Part shown: in pieces, positions 11,251 through 22,041 of the stretch | Numbering within the stretch: position 1 is the first letter of the stretch | Layout of the letters: each line of letters begins with the position of its first letter | NCBI GenBank assembly: GCA_949987705.1 | Contig: OX465282.1 | Coordinates: forward strand, 38,032,039 to 38,096,038 | DNA: 64,000 nt | Direction of reading: 5' to 3' | Source: Thereva unica | Taxonomy: Eukaryota > Arthropoda > Insecta > Diptera > Therevidae | Notes under the pieces: generated by a model | The model's input: the letters and a program-made list of their open reading frames with translations, nothing else | What the model was told of the DNA's origin: nothing | The model's database searches: none | Translations under genes and position numbers: made by a program

Positions 11251-11859
11251 TATGTGAAGAGAGGCTTACGGGTCTAGTCCTGTTGAATAAATGCTAAACA
11301 AAAAGCAAGAAAACTTAATTAATATTTAAAAAAATATTAATTGTTTACTCAAAATAAAAGCTTAGAGTATTTATTTATACTTATCGAACCCCGCTATCTT
11401 CCCCATCAATTTTAATATTCGCCACTGGTTGAGGATGGCACCCTCCAAAAAGAATTTCTATATCCGCCACTGGCCAACGCTGAGCAGGACCTATAATGTC
11501 ATAAAGTTAGGAAGGTTCTAAAGGACGGTAAGGATAGGGGCAAGATGGTCAAGAACGCCATTGATGTTCTCTTGCATCTACTTCCACGACTGACACAGCA
11601 AACACTTAGCCTCATGTAGTGCCGTTAGACTCAGGAAATCGGGGGCTTGGACCTCAAAACCCTACAGCCAGATTTTTTTTTAAAAAAGGAGTGAGGAAGC
11701 AACCCACTTGGTGAACATTGCGGCCAAGTTAAGCCTATTGTGTACATACCCCACTAGCGGAACAGACTATCAGCCTTCCGGACGAAGACAAGAAGGTGCT
11801 TAATTGACGAAGACCGGATTTGAGCAGGACTCATAATCTCTCTGATAAAGGTTCTTCTT

Positions 11860-12280
11860 CTAAGCCAGAATATGTGTGGATGTCTCGTCGCCTTCCATGC
11901 AATGTCGGAATTCTGTATCTTGAGACAGTCCCAGGTTGTGGAGGTGATACCTCAGTCCTACATGGCCTGTCAGATAACCCAATAGCGGCCTTAGGTCCGC
12001 TCTGTTTAAGATGATAGTGCCCCTTAAGGCAAAGAGTCTCATGAGATATTTAGCCTGTCTAAGACCTGGGACTGATTCCCAATAAACTAAGTTTAGTCCC
12101 TTAATAAACTCCTCTATCAGGGACTTTGAGGTGGACAAAGAGATGCCATAGAAGGGTTCTGGGCCCTGGACCCACGTGTCAGACCCCTCCTCGCGAGGTT
12201 GCCTGCAGTCCCATTTCCTTCGATACCCCTGTGTCCGGGGACCCAGCAGAGCGAGACCTCATTCTTTCTTGTCAGGCTAT
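11860..12280 (-). pseudogene. LOA/R1-type LINE, RNase H to C-terminus
   Basis: The minus-strand frame 12383-12117 carries SLCWVPGHRGIEGNGTAGNL, the C-terminal motif of a LINE-encoded RNase H (WVPGHxGIxGNExAD). The next frame (12138-11860) has LTGHVGLRYHLHNLGL, then a C-G-D-E-T-S-T-H-I-L-A segment, the family's C-terminal Cys/His region. RNase H domains of this kind occur in I/LOA/R1-group retrotransposons. The frames are broken and the RT part is absent. Confidence 0.7.
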
Positions 12281-12479
12281 GGAATAGGTTAAAACACGAA
12301 AACTTCCACAGAAAAGATTTTAATGTTGATATAGATAGCAATACCTTGAATCTGCTACCCGAGGGTATGGTCGCTACAACCACGGACTACTTCCACTCTA
12401 GATTGGCCTTTAGCAAGGACCATCTACTGCTAGCCAGCCAAAAGTGGAGAGCCCTAGAGGCCTATACTATGTCTAGGGC

Positions 12480-12830
12480 GAGCTGGTCCACCTTCAATAA
12501 AGAAAAAAGATGTGCCTCCTAAACAGACACCGACAGATACATATATCCAGAATCACCGCAATCATCACGGGACATTGGCTATTAGGAGACCGAGGAGACG
12601 AACAAGAAGGAAACACTTGTTCACTTGCTATGTAAATGTCTGGCTTTAACCAGGGGCGGTGGAGAGTGTGGGAATGGAAGGGAAAGTGCACACGCACTTT
12701 CGCTTTGAGTGAGGAAGTCCACATCCAAAATATTTCATGTACACCTAATAACCCAGAACGTTGGGGGCCGTCTCGATCGAAGGCAGCTCACAAGCAAGGC
12801 TTTTCATACGAAAACTAAATATATTAGAGC
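12480..12830 (+). pseudogene. LOA/R1-type LINE C-terminal fragment, opposite orientation
   Basis: In shifting + strand frames: RITAIITGHWLLGD followed by ETLVHLLCKCLALTR, which matches the LTGHxxL...E-x-x-x-H-L-L-C-x-C-x-A-L tail of RNase H-bearing LINEs. It sits head to head with the minus-strand fragment to its left. Several frameshifts; no functional protein. Confidence 0.55.
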
Positions 12831-13594
12831 TATTGGAAACTTATAACTGTATAGCATGTAAAAAATGGATTGCCTCACAGAATGCGGGACTCATGTGCGA
12901 AATGAAGGTTATTTGAAAGAGGGCTTTCTCCTTAGTTTCCACATAGGCAGCTCCAAAAAGAAAATCGGCGATATTGAAATGTGGTAAGCTTTATAAAATT
13001 TCCCTATGAGGCAACCTCATTTCAAATTTAATGGGCCGATCTCAACATCTGCCTTAATTTTTAAAAAGCGTTAAAGTAATACTCTCAAACCCATTCACAG
13101 AGAGAACGCCTCTAAATACACATTACTCAGTCGGAATGAAAGATGAGTACTTGATGCATCAGTCTGACAGGCCATGGACTGCAGGTGACCCTACACAGGC
13201 TAAGGCGACAGTTTTTTAAATAAATAATGATTACATTTCTTTTCATTTATGGCCTAAACGAAAATTTTAGATTGAATAGAAGTTCAGATCTTCAGGCACG
13301 GACTGACTATAAATCCCCGTACACATTAGGATTTTTGTCAGTTTGGCGACCGGTGAGTGTGTGGCTATTCTTGGCCTCAACGCGAGGAACCTTTGGGCCA
13401 TGGCCGGCAGGCGGGCTGTATGTGTATGGATACTAATTTGTTTCTTCAAAGTCTGACCATAAAGTTTCTTTACATCAGATTTCAGATGCTCTTTTTCAAC
13501 ATCATCGTATAAAACTTCGTTTCAAGCTTCTTACAATTTCCATAATATCTCATACAATAGCTGAATATAATTGACACTTTTTGTCACAATTATA

Positions 13595-13851
13595 CATATG
13601 TGCCCATAATTATGAAAGTGGTCTAAGTCATATATTTCTTGTTTGAAGATATTTAATGAATTGCATTTGACACACTAAATGAATTCCATATAATGTTGAA
13701 ATTACAACCACTATCTAATGGTTCATTTTTGACAATTTCGTAAAAATTACATTGAATACATTTAGTTTAAACTAATGTGGTATGAAATAACTGATAAACT
13801 CATTTTTTTTAAATTTTGACTTAGACCACTTTCATAATTATGGGCACATAT
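13595..13851. mobile_element. Short MITE with about 35-bp inverted termini
   Basis: Left terminus ATGTGCCCATAATTATGAAA...GTGGTCTAAGTCA (13597-13632) is the perfect inverse of TGACTTAGACCACTTTCATA...ATTATGGGCACAT (13817-13849). Total about 255 bp, AT-rich interior, flanks rich in TA, so a TA-type insertion is likely. Non-coding. Confidence 0.75.
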
Positions 13852-13999
13852 ATAAGTGCTACACTTTTCCATCTACTCTTTCTTAAAACTCATATTCCAA
13901 ACCACAATATCCACAATGGTGAATAGAATAGCTGTTGTAGAGCTATCCGAAAAAAATCTCATCTTTTTATCTGATTACAAGTGTATTATAATTTATCTT

Positions 14000-14740
14000 C
14001 TTCTTTTATGTCAAACTGCATCCTCCATAAGGACGCTATAATTTATATAGAAATGGAAGTATATCTTTTGTGAGATGGTTAACTTCTTCCTTTCATAAAA
14101 CCTAAATTGCGCAAGTAAAATGTTATCTGAATATTTTTTGCATCCGTAAGTATCCCTTCGTTCACGTTCTCTCATCTCGGCATGGCAACTTACCTTTTGT
14201 TACCTTCATATAAGGTGAATAAAAATGGGCAACTACATTAACAAAATCTATCGATGGCTTTCAAAAGTCAGGAGTGAAGTGCTTCCTACAGGAACAGAAG
14301 GCATTGAGCTTATACGATGTGACCAAAAAGGGTTCATCATTTCCTTTGATTTCATACGGACATTTGTTATAGTCTTCGATACGGTAAAAATGTTGTTATT
14401 GCTATCTCCCTTCAACGCGGCTATTGTTGATTCATATGTTTCATGGAGGGGTCGTGACACTTTAAGAATGTCTCGTGTTGCTTTAGTTTGGATAAAACTA
14501 AGTATTTAAATTTTCTAATAATAATCCCCTTGTGTTTCTTGATATTAAATGTAATTTTTGATTTACATAAATATTCACTAACAAATATCAATCTGTCAAT
14601 TGATGGGACTGTATAATTAGATAAAATGCCTATAGGATGAACACACTATCACTAGAGAATTTTAGAAAGTATTCAAATTAGTCACTCATTCGATTTAAGC
14701 TATTTTAACCAACTTGATTTTCAGGTATGAGACTTACATA
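14000..14740. other. No recognisable gene
   Basis: An open frame of 94 codons at 14225-14509 begins MGNYINKIYRWLSKVRSEVL. I do not recognise it, it overlaps an antisense frame of similar length, and it has no visible splice or promoter context. Confidence 0.3.
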
Positions 14741-14748
14741 TATTTGTA

Positions 14749-15210
14749 TCGTTCAATGTACAAGTGGCGTAACTCCATATTTAAAAATATTAGAGGTTGA
14801 TATACTTTGGAGTCACATTTTGTCATATCTTTATTAGTGCAATTATGCAAATTGCACTTCTGGAGTTGCTTTAGTTTTCTAGGTAAAGATACGACACAAT
14901 TACCTAGTTTATAGCTACTCCCAAAATAATTCGAATTATGGATCATCCAAAATTCTTTACCCTATAAACGAGGTAATTCGAATTATGGCTTAAACCGAAA
15001 TGTTTCGGCTTAAGCCATAGTTATAAGAATGTATTTGTAAGAACCCGATTTGTAAGAAATACCCGTTTATACGCTAATTCGAAATTTCGACGTAACTTTG
15101 AGATAAATCGATTTAATTTTTCTGCTATAAACTTGGTAAATGTGACTCCAAAGTAAATCAACCTCTAATATTTTTAAATATGGAGTTACGCCACTTGTAC
15201 AATGAACGAC
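14749..15210. mobile_element. Inverted-repeat DNA element, 462 bp
   Basis: Left arm 14749-14816 (TCGTTCAATGTACAAGTGGC...GAGGTTGATATACTTTGGAG) and right arm 15142-15210 are reverse complements with about two mismatches over 68 bp. The interior holds a second palindrome around GGCTTAAACCGAAATGTTTC. Related single arm at 10867-10960. No transposase; target duplication not resolved. Confidence 0.7.
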
Positions 15211-15804
15211 ACATATATGAAGAATAGAGTTATTGGAAATTAATTTGATGTTAAAATCGGTATGGAATTCTTCGTTAGTCCCATAGCGATAGCAATAAAT
15301 AATTCTTGCACAATTTCATAACATCCATGTTTCTTTTTTGATAATTATAATGACTTTTTGGTATACTAATTTAGTTATGGAATCCAGTCCTGCAACTGGT
15401 CACTCCATCGGTCCGGTCCCTATTCTGAGCCGATGAAATCCAGATTGATAAGCTGAACCTCTGAGTTTTCTAGTCTACACTGGGGCTCGCCCATAGAAGG
15501 TTCTGCTCAAAACTCAATTTTCAAGATGTGGAGACTTTACAAAAAAAATTATAGTTGCAATATGTATCTAATGTATCAGATCACGTGTAAAAATATTAAG
15601 TCTCTGACTGCTATGAGTCATCGAGCGCATGAGCATAAAGTTAATAGTTTAGGCAAAATAATACTTCTGCGAAAAAGGAATGCCAGTTTATTCGCGATAT
15701 AAAAACATTAAATTCTAACGTCTAACGATAAAATCTATGGAAGTGTATTATGTCGGTGATCAAGCAAGGTATGTTGATTCTTATTTAATTTTGTATTATA
15801 TTAT

Positions 15805-15885
15805 TAGTACAGCTCCTAGAGATTTCTTCTGAAAAAAAAAATTGTAGGTTAATGAAATTTGGAATGGTGGGAGTTTAGAAATAGT
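15805..15885. repeat. Repeat arm shared in inverse orientation with 49799-49886
   Basis: TAGTACAGCTCCTAGAGATT...TCTTCTGAAAAAAAAAATTG and GGAATGGTGGGAGTTTAG reappear as the reverse complement at 49799-49886 (CTAAACTCCCACCATTGC...TCTCTAGGAGCTGTACTA). It lies directly upstream of the jockey copy's 5' region, so it may be LINE 5' leader or an older repeat. Confidence 0.6.
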
Positions 15886-16539
15886 AGCTTTGTTCCAGAA
15901 CTCTAATGTGGGAACGCGCGGGACAAAAATTTTCCCAATTTGTGTTTCTTTACTTTCTCATGACAGAAAAAGCGGGGAAATTTTCACTTCCCCTCGTGCA
16001 GGAATTAGCCGGTGGGTTTCGGTCCTGCGATTTCTTGCAAGTTGTCAATTGACAATTTTTTGTATGTGTGTGGGCATCTTAAAAAGCGGCATGCACATAG
16101 ACAATCGACATTTATGTTATCTTCTTCTTTATTTGCAAGAAATTTCCCAAAAGTCGTTTCTTTACTTTCTGAATTTTTGACAAAATTATCCCCACCATTC
16201 AACTAAGCTTTTGCCCAACAAATTTTTGCAGGAAAAGTACTGGAACAAAGCTAGTGTAAAGCGAAGGCCTCATCACCCTTTCTACAGACAAGCAACCGAC
16301 GAACAGCACAAGTAAGTTCCCTTTGCTTCCTACCCTCACTCGATTCTCGAACCTGCAAGTGTCGCACCCGTCTGTCTGTCGGTCGACGAAATTTGCCCGT
16401 TTTAAAAGGCATAACACTTTAACGCGGGCAAATTTCGTTGACTCTGATGGTTGTGGCAGATGTAATTCCGGGAAATATCTCTAAGAATGTAGCGATTGAA
16501 CCCGCGCAACCGAAATCCCGTTACAAGTCAAGTTTTGGT
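15886..16539 (+). mobile_element. Probable jockey-like LINE 5' leader
   Basis: Non-coding sequence before the first recognisable endonuclease codons. It includes a hairpin-forming GGGGAAATTTTCACTTCCCC near 15975, with a related sequence at about 58566. The assignment as leader is inferred from position only; an ORF1 protein is not evident. Confidence 0.4.
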
Positions 16540-18850
16540 ATTGACTTTTGTAACATTCGTGGACTTCATGCGAATTTCTCTTTTGTTGAGTGCCACTTAT
16601 CTAATTATAAACCCCCAATCTTCGCACTTAGTGAAACCCAAATATCACCCGATAATGACTTAGGTCATTACCAGGTGTCGGGATACACTTTAGTGCACAA
16701 TCTCTCCCCCATAGGGGTATTGCCATTTATGTTAGGGACGACGTGCCTTATTATAAAATATATTCAAGCGCGACTTCAGATTTTAGTTATCTTTGGTTTA
16801 AAATCATTTTCCAAAGCCACGTCATATTCTTCTGCTTCCTATACAGAAGTCCTAACATAAGTAACGAAGCCTCCACCTTATCTTTTGATACTATTTCCGA
16901 ACAAATCTCGGGATTTTTGTCGTCCAATCCTGAGTGTGAAATCATCGTTGCGGGTGATTTCAATGTTCACAACGTTAAATGGCTGACTTTCTCAAATGGC
17001 ACCAGTATTTCTGGCAAGGACGTCGAGCTCTTTGCAGACATCAATAACTTGCATCAAATTGTGGATCATCCCACAAGAGTCCTTGATGTTGCTGATCAAG
17101 GAAAATATCTCCTTGATCCTTTTCTAACTTCTCATCCAGCACGATACACCGTCACAGTTGATTCATCTCTCGGCAATTCGGACCACTGCTTAGTTAGCGC
17201 TAGCTTCCCATTCAAATTTCCCACCACTCCCAAACCAGTCAGAAGAACTGTATGGCATTATGGGAAGGCCAATTGGTTGGGCTTACTATTTTTTTTTTTT
17301 CAATCTACTGACTGGAACCAGTGTTTCCGTAATAAAAACGTCAACTTTGCCGCTATCCGTATCACTAGAATCATACAGGCAGGAATACATTTGTTCACTC
17401 CTCATTCTACTAAATCTGTGAAGGCTAGGCCCAACAGATGGTTTAATCAGGAGTGTATGAATGCAATCAGAAATAAAGAAGCCGCCTTTCGAGCTTTCAA
17501 GAGCTTCCCGAGTGAATCGCTCCGTGCAGAGTATATAAAACTGAGAAATTGCTGTAAAGTCACAATCAGGAATGTCAAAAATTCATTTGACAGCAAGTTG
17601 AGAAGTAAACTCCTTAATGCAACCTCTGGTAGCAAAAACTTCTGGTCCTTGGTAAGTTCCATCAAGAAGAATTTCACCACCTCCACAACTCCATCCACGA
17701 TCCACGATGAAAAGGTAATAACAGACAGAAAATCCAAGGCCGATTTATTAGTATCTCTGTTTGCTTCAAATTCTTCTCTACCCCAAAACGATACGCTACC
17801 CCCGGTCCTCTAGCACAGCGCTCATTTAATGGACAGGGACAGGACAGGACTCGCCAGGTCGATGTCAACAAATCCACTGGACCCGACAATATACCCCCTA
17901 TCGTCTTAAAACAATGCTCCTCACCTTTGGCTAAACCTCTGCGCAAACTTTTTGCCCTATCATACTCTTCCGGAGTTTACCCAGATTCTTGGAAACTTGC
18001 TCATGTGCAGCCAATACCGAAAAAATGTAACTCCAGCCTTCCCTCCAACTAGTTTAGTAATTCGTTCTTTTCGAGAACAACTCGACTGTGGAACAACCTT
18101 CCACAGTCAGTTTTCCCAAACTCATATAACACCCATGAGTTTAAACCCAAGGTTCATCTCGACCTCCTCATGTACCCCCCAGACTCCCTTTAATCTGTTT
18201 TATTCTTTCTCTATCCTTCGAGCTAAGCTTACTACCAGATACCTGACGTTGACGTGTAAGACATGACGGACTGGTAGTACAAAGGGTGACACCTGAGGTT
18301 AGACTCACATAAAAAAAACTACCGCCCAATAGCAATCACTTCTATCCTCTCCAAAACCATGGAAACGATAATTAACAAAAAGCTTATGGGATATCTAGAA
18401 TCCAACCAACTTATAAACGACAAACAATACGCCTTACAGAACACCTCAACCGAAGTTTGCATGGATCTGGTGAATCTAGTTTGGTTGCTTTGGATATCTC
18501 CAAGGCTTTTGAGAGAGTATGGCACTCAGCCTTGTTAGCTAAACTCAAAGCTATTGGAATTGACTCGCTTCTCTATAAGTGGGTAAGGTAGTTTTGGATG
18601 GCGTCAAATCTGAATCTCACCCAATCTCTGCGGGGGTCCCCCAGGGGTCAATTTGATCACCGGCCCTATTTCTAATTTTTATAAATGACCTACTTTCAGT
18701 TCCCTCCAACCCACTTCTCAGCTTCGCCTGCGACGGTACTCTACGTTACTCGTACAGCTTCGATACAAGACAGGCACATGCCAGATCCTGTCTTGATGAT
18801 CGTAAACTAATGTTCAACTCTAATTTCAGGGAGCTGCAAAAATAGACAGG
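16540..18850 (+). pseudogene. Jockey-like LINE ORF2, endonuclease plus RT (5' part of a split copy)
   Basis: An APE-type endonuclease begins NIRGLHANFSFVE near 16554. It is broken by a frameshift at about 16720-16745 and continues in the 16743-17813 frame with AGDFNVHNVKW and the terminal GNSDHCLVSA (SDH motif). The linker RPNRWFNQECMNAIRNKEAA and KNFWSLVSSIKKNFTTS follow. RT coding resumes after a stop: NKSTGPDNIPP, LAHVQPIPKK, then YRPIAITSILSKTMETII (18321 on), and a decayed DISKAFxRVWHSALLAKL. The catalytic FADD is replaced by FACDG (near 18728), so the RT is dead. The reading is interrupted by a nested jockey 3' fragment (18051-18316), and the remainder lies beyond the piggyBac element, at 22042 onward. 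Confidence 0.9.
18051..18316 (+). mobile_element. 5'-truncated jockey 3' end nested in the jockey RT
   Basis: The host jockey reads ...CCTTCCCTCCAACT, then this insert, then ACCGCCCAATAGCAATC, which are adjacent in the related copy at 43690 (reverse strand). The insert begins with the last codons of the same family (GAACAACTCGACTGTGGAAC), carries its 3' end (GGTAGTACAAAGGGTGACAC) and ends in an A-run. A short duplication, AACT (18047-18050 and 18317-18320), flanks it. Confidence 0.85.
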
Positions 18851-19187
18851 CACTGTTTTTTTTAAACTAGTTGTACTATCCGAAATCTGTTTAGACATAT
18901 ATTATAAGAGTAGTCAGAATATCATATTTTAACCGTTATATACAATGAATGCTATAGCATCTACGACGATATACATCAAATTTTTCCACTAGGATGACGT
19001 AAATGCCATAGCATTCATTTATAGAATACATGAGAAAAAGAGGTTTATTAAAGTTTCATTACATTATTTATTCAACAGTAGATCTTTATTAGTCTACATA
19101 TAAAAAAATTAAAAAAATAAATCCATAATTTCATAGTATATGAAAACAAAACTAAATATATCAGTGCATCATTGTGATTGAATGTTT

Positions 19188-20918
19188 TTAGGACTCCATG
19201 TCCGAATTGGAGTTATTGTGATCTTCAGGAGGTAAATGCCATTGTTGGAAGCACTGTCCAGGACACAGTGGAGGTTTATTTACACAGTTTTGACATCGGT
19301 ATGCTGTGATTTTTATTATTTTTTGCCTGTAACAATATTTGCACTTCAGAAAATATGTCTTACGTTTGTAATTTAATGATGCCGGAATTTTTTCCTGATA
19401 GTGTGCTCCTTGAAAATTTGTTGTCGGAGTGTATCTAACATGCTTTTGTGAGTTGCCATTATGAAGCACAAAGTCACGACCATTTGAATTCTGTGGTATT
19501 TTTAAAAGCGTATTTACTAGATTGTCTCTAAAATCAAGGAAACCAATATTTGAATCATTTATCTTCTTATAAATGAAATAAGAATTCCATACAGAAATAT
19601 CTAGTAGATGGAATAGAACCTTCTTGTACCAACGGATAGATTTTTTAGGTGAGGAATAATATGATATCATTTGATCACATCTGTCTACGCCAGACATATT
19701 TGCGTTGTAATTAGCAATTTCTATTGGCTTTTTCTTTGAGATACCATATTTATTTTGTACGTCAATTATTTTGGGATGGTTTTCCGTTGTGATACAAAGC
19801 ACGTCCTGCTTGTCCTTCCACTTACTAACATAGACGTTTCCTTGTCTTCGCCATATATGTTCTCCTCTTTTCAATTTTTTTTGCGTTACGCCTTTTGGAT
19901 TCATTTTGCGATTGGGACGTAAAGTTCCAGTGGTATGAGTTCTCAAACTAAGCAATTGATTGCTCAGTCCAATACTATTATAGTAGCTGTCCATAAATAA
20001 CGAATGGCCCTTCGATAAATATGGTTCCATTAGTCTCATAACCACAGAATCCACTACAGATAAGGAAGACACCTCATTTGTTACTTTTCCTTTATATATT
20101 TCTAGATTGATGGCATAGCCATCATGTGTGCAAAGCTCGTAGAATTTAATTCCGTACTTATTTTTCTTTGATTTTATAAATGTGCGAAAACTTAGCCTTC
20201 CTCGATGCAGCATCATAGATTCATCTAACGATAAATTTTTCCCAGGTTTATATGCGGTTTGAAATGAACTATTTAAAAGCTTCAGAAGCTCGGAAATCTT
20301 AGATAATCTGTCATTAGTTGGTACGGATTCGCAATTCAAGCAACGCAATAGCTGTTCAAACCTGCGCCCTGACATAGATGCCCCGAAAATTGGGTGATAA
20401 TATAACGGATTGTTAGACCAGTTCGAACGAATTTTAGGTGTGGGTATTTGAGCCTGCAACAAACAAAGGCCAAAGAATACCTCCATTTCCTGAAAGCTTG
20501 TTTCTTTGAAACTCTGTATCCGGCAATATCTCGTACACGGACGTGATAGTGACAACAATTTTTTCCCATATTCATTTGTGCAACTAACAATTAAATTCAT
20601 TATTTCGTTAGACCAAATTTTATCGAAAATCTCTTTCGGAGTTTTACACTTTTTCACATCATTAGCTACACCCATTGAAGACCAATCAAAGTAGAAGTCT
20701 TGTATTTCTGCAGTATCTTCATTCCACAAGGTAGTTGTCTCATCTATCCCATTTGAAATATTTATGTTGTTAGAATCCTCTAAATCAGAAGATGGTGATG
20801 TTGATAAACCCATATTATTTGACAAAAATATATTAGGAGTACTCTCTCTTGAGTTTTCGCTGAATTGTCCATATCCTATCACAAGGGTTTCCATCAAATT
20901 TACTGATTTCATTTCCAA
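19188..20918 (-). CDS. piggyBac transposase, uninterrupted main frame
   Basis: A 576-codon frame without stops, close to the family's usual length of about 590 residues. The acidic N-terminus (residues 1-75) is followed by the transposase fold. Catalytic acidic residues are visible in family context: D232 in NLSLDESMMLHRG, D310 in SLFMDSYYNS, and D412/D415 in MSGVDRCDQMISYY. The C-terminus is a cysteine-rich zinc-binding domain, residues 526-561 (CKYC, CQNC, CPGQC, H). The family cuts at TTAA and excises precisely. A splice or frame change near 20903-20939 may add 23 residues upstream (see next entry). Polyadenylation-like AATAAA signals follow on the minus strand near 19067-19090. The protein looks complete, so the copy is young or still active; expression cannot be judged. 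Confidence 0.93.
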   Translation of the reverse strand: MEMKSVNLMETLVIGYGQFSENSRESTPNIFLSNNMGLSTSPSSDLEDSNNINISNGIDETTTLWNEDTAEIQDFYFDWSSMGVANDVKKCKTPKEIFDKIWSNEIMNLIVSCTNEYGKKLLSLSRPCTRYCRIQSFKETSFQEMEVFFGLCLLQAQIPTPKIRSNWSNNPLYYHPIFGASMSGRRFEQLLRCLNCESVPTNDRLSKISELLKLLNSSFQTAYKPGKNLSLDESMMLHRGRLSFRTFIKSKKNKYGIKFYELCTHDGYAINLEIYKGKVTNEVSSLSVVDSVVMRLMEPYLSKGHSLFMDSYYNSIGLSNQLLSLRTHTTGTLRPNRKMNPKGVTQKKLKRGEHIWRRQGNVYVSKWKDKQDVLCITTENHPKIIDVQNKYGISKKKPIEIANYNANMSGVDRCDQMISYYSSPKKSIRWYKKVLFHLLDISVWNSYFIYKKINDSNIGFLDFRDNLVNTLLKIPQNSNGRDFVLHNGNSQKHVRYTPTTNFQGAHYQEKIPASLNYKRKTYFLKCKYCYRQKIIKITAYRCQNCVNKPPLCPGQCFQQWHLPPEDHNNSNSDMES

Positions 20919-20939
20919 TTATTTCTATAATACACTTAC

Positions 20940-21009
20940 CTATATCTTCATCTGAATCAGAATGATCAAATAATCTCAAAATTCGCGCACGCTTTTTATG
21001 TGAATTCAT
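20940..21009 (-). CDS. Candidate first coding exon of the piggyBac transposase
   Basis: An ATG at 21009 opens MNSHKKRARILRLFDHSDSD and continues EDI, a basic then acidic start of the type seen at piggyBac-like N-termini. The frame is shifted by one relative to the main frame. A GTAAGT at 20939 and a CAG ending at 20903 would remove 37 nt and join the two frames exactly. 37 nt is shorter than usual insect introns, so a frameshift mutation, or initiation at 20918 instead, are alternatives. Confidence 0.45.
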
Positions 21010-21117
21010 TTTCCTTCAAGAAATATAATACGCTATAAGAGACACAGTGACCAGAGACCAGCTTACTTTGACAATGGAAAACAAAAGCGGGGAATCACCA
21101 AAAAATCTCGCAATATA

Positions 21118-21607
21118 CACTACCGTGCAAAAGTATAAGGACATCATCGAAAAAATCGATTTTTTGAGTTTGTGATTGTGTTTTTATTGTGTTCAACAGC
21201 ATTTTATGAGTTATGAAGAAACCAAAATTCTTATTTTTAAGCATCAATGTAATTTCTGTAATTTCAAATATAATAACTATTATTTTATTTCAAACTACTT
21301 AAATATAGGCGCTGATGTCTTAGACAGCCATTCTGTAACATTTCAGTTCGTGTCGGTTCTTTCGCCCTCTGGTGTGTTCTGTGTGCACTAAAACTGTTAC
21401 ATTCATTCCCGTCATTGTTTACTCGGGCAAAACTGATTATGATAGCTGGAAATGGCTCGAAAAAAGGAAATTCACTTGAAAAACTTTCACAAATACTAGT
21501 TTATATACAAGATTTAATTATAAAATGCTGTTGAGCACAATAAAAAAAATCACAAACTCAAAAAATCGGATTTTTCGAGGATGTCCTTATACTTTTGCAC
21601 GGTAGTG
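21118..21607. mobile_element. Tc1/mariner-type MITE with about 88-bp inverted termini
   Basis: 490 bp flanked by TA (21116-21117, 21608-21609). It begins CACTACCGTGCAAAAGTATA and ends with the reverse complement. The near-perfect inverted match runs inward for about 88 bp to ACAGCATTTTAT. Interior AT-rich, no transposase. Inserted in the 5' untranslated part of the piggyBac element. Confidence 0.85.
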
Positions 21608-22041
21608 TACAGTGGCACCCACAACGTACTTTTGAGGAACACATAGTACTACTACTTATCGACAGATGTCTGCACTGTATGAGTCAATGAAGTTTACCCC
21701 ATTAGATCCTTAGATCTAGATTCTAAGATTAGATCTAAAATTTAATTTGGTGTCCCTAAAGATACATATGTACACCAATGTATGCTATAGCATTCACGTC
21801 AAGTATTACACTTCTTGTTTACTCAATTAGTAAATACACGGAGAAAGTATAAAATAATATGAAAGTACCTAATGAATCAGTTGGTCATTACTTTGTAATG
21901 TATATTAATTACAAAAAATTATGGTTGCATAAAATTAAATGAATAAAAATTGGCCTTAAAATTTGAATGCTATAGCATTCATGTCATTTTGCATCACTAT
22001 GAAAACGAATGCTATAGCATTCACGTCCGCGAACGTGTTAA

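Larger units (their letters stand above)
18929..22041 (-). mobile_element. piggyBac-superfamily transposon with TTAA ends
   Basis: Carries a full transposase frame on the minus strand. Proposed borders are TTAA at 18929-18932 and 22038-22041. The right border splits a jockey reading frame (VNNDIELI begins across it). Both ends carry copies of an 18-bp palindrome, TGAATGCTATAGCATTCA or close variants, followed by AYGTC: 18945-18960, 18994-19018, 21779-21800, 21965-21985, 22007-22027, with inverse orientation at the two ends. The terminal repeats next to TTAA match only partly, so the exact left border is less certain than the right. A 490-bp MITE sits in its 5' untranslated part. Confidence 0.75.

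Noticed and set aside
12199..12522. 107-codon + strand frame MPAVPFPSIPLCPGTQQSET...
   Set aside because: Its first half is the antisense of the RNase H motif WVPGHRGIEGN, which is the real coding strand.
14225..14509. 94-codon frame MGNYINKIYRWLSKVRSEVL... as a gene
   Set aside because: No recognisable domain, antisense frame of similar length, no splice or promoter context.
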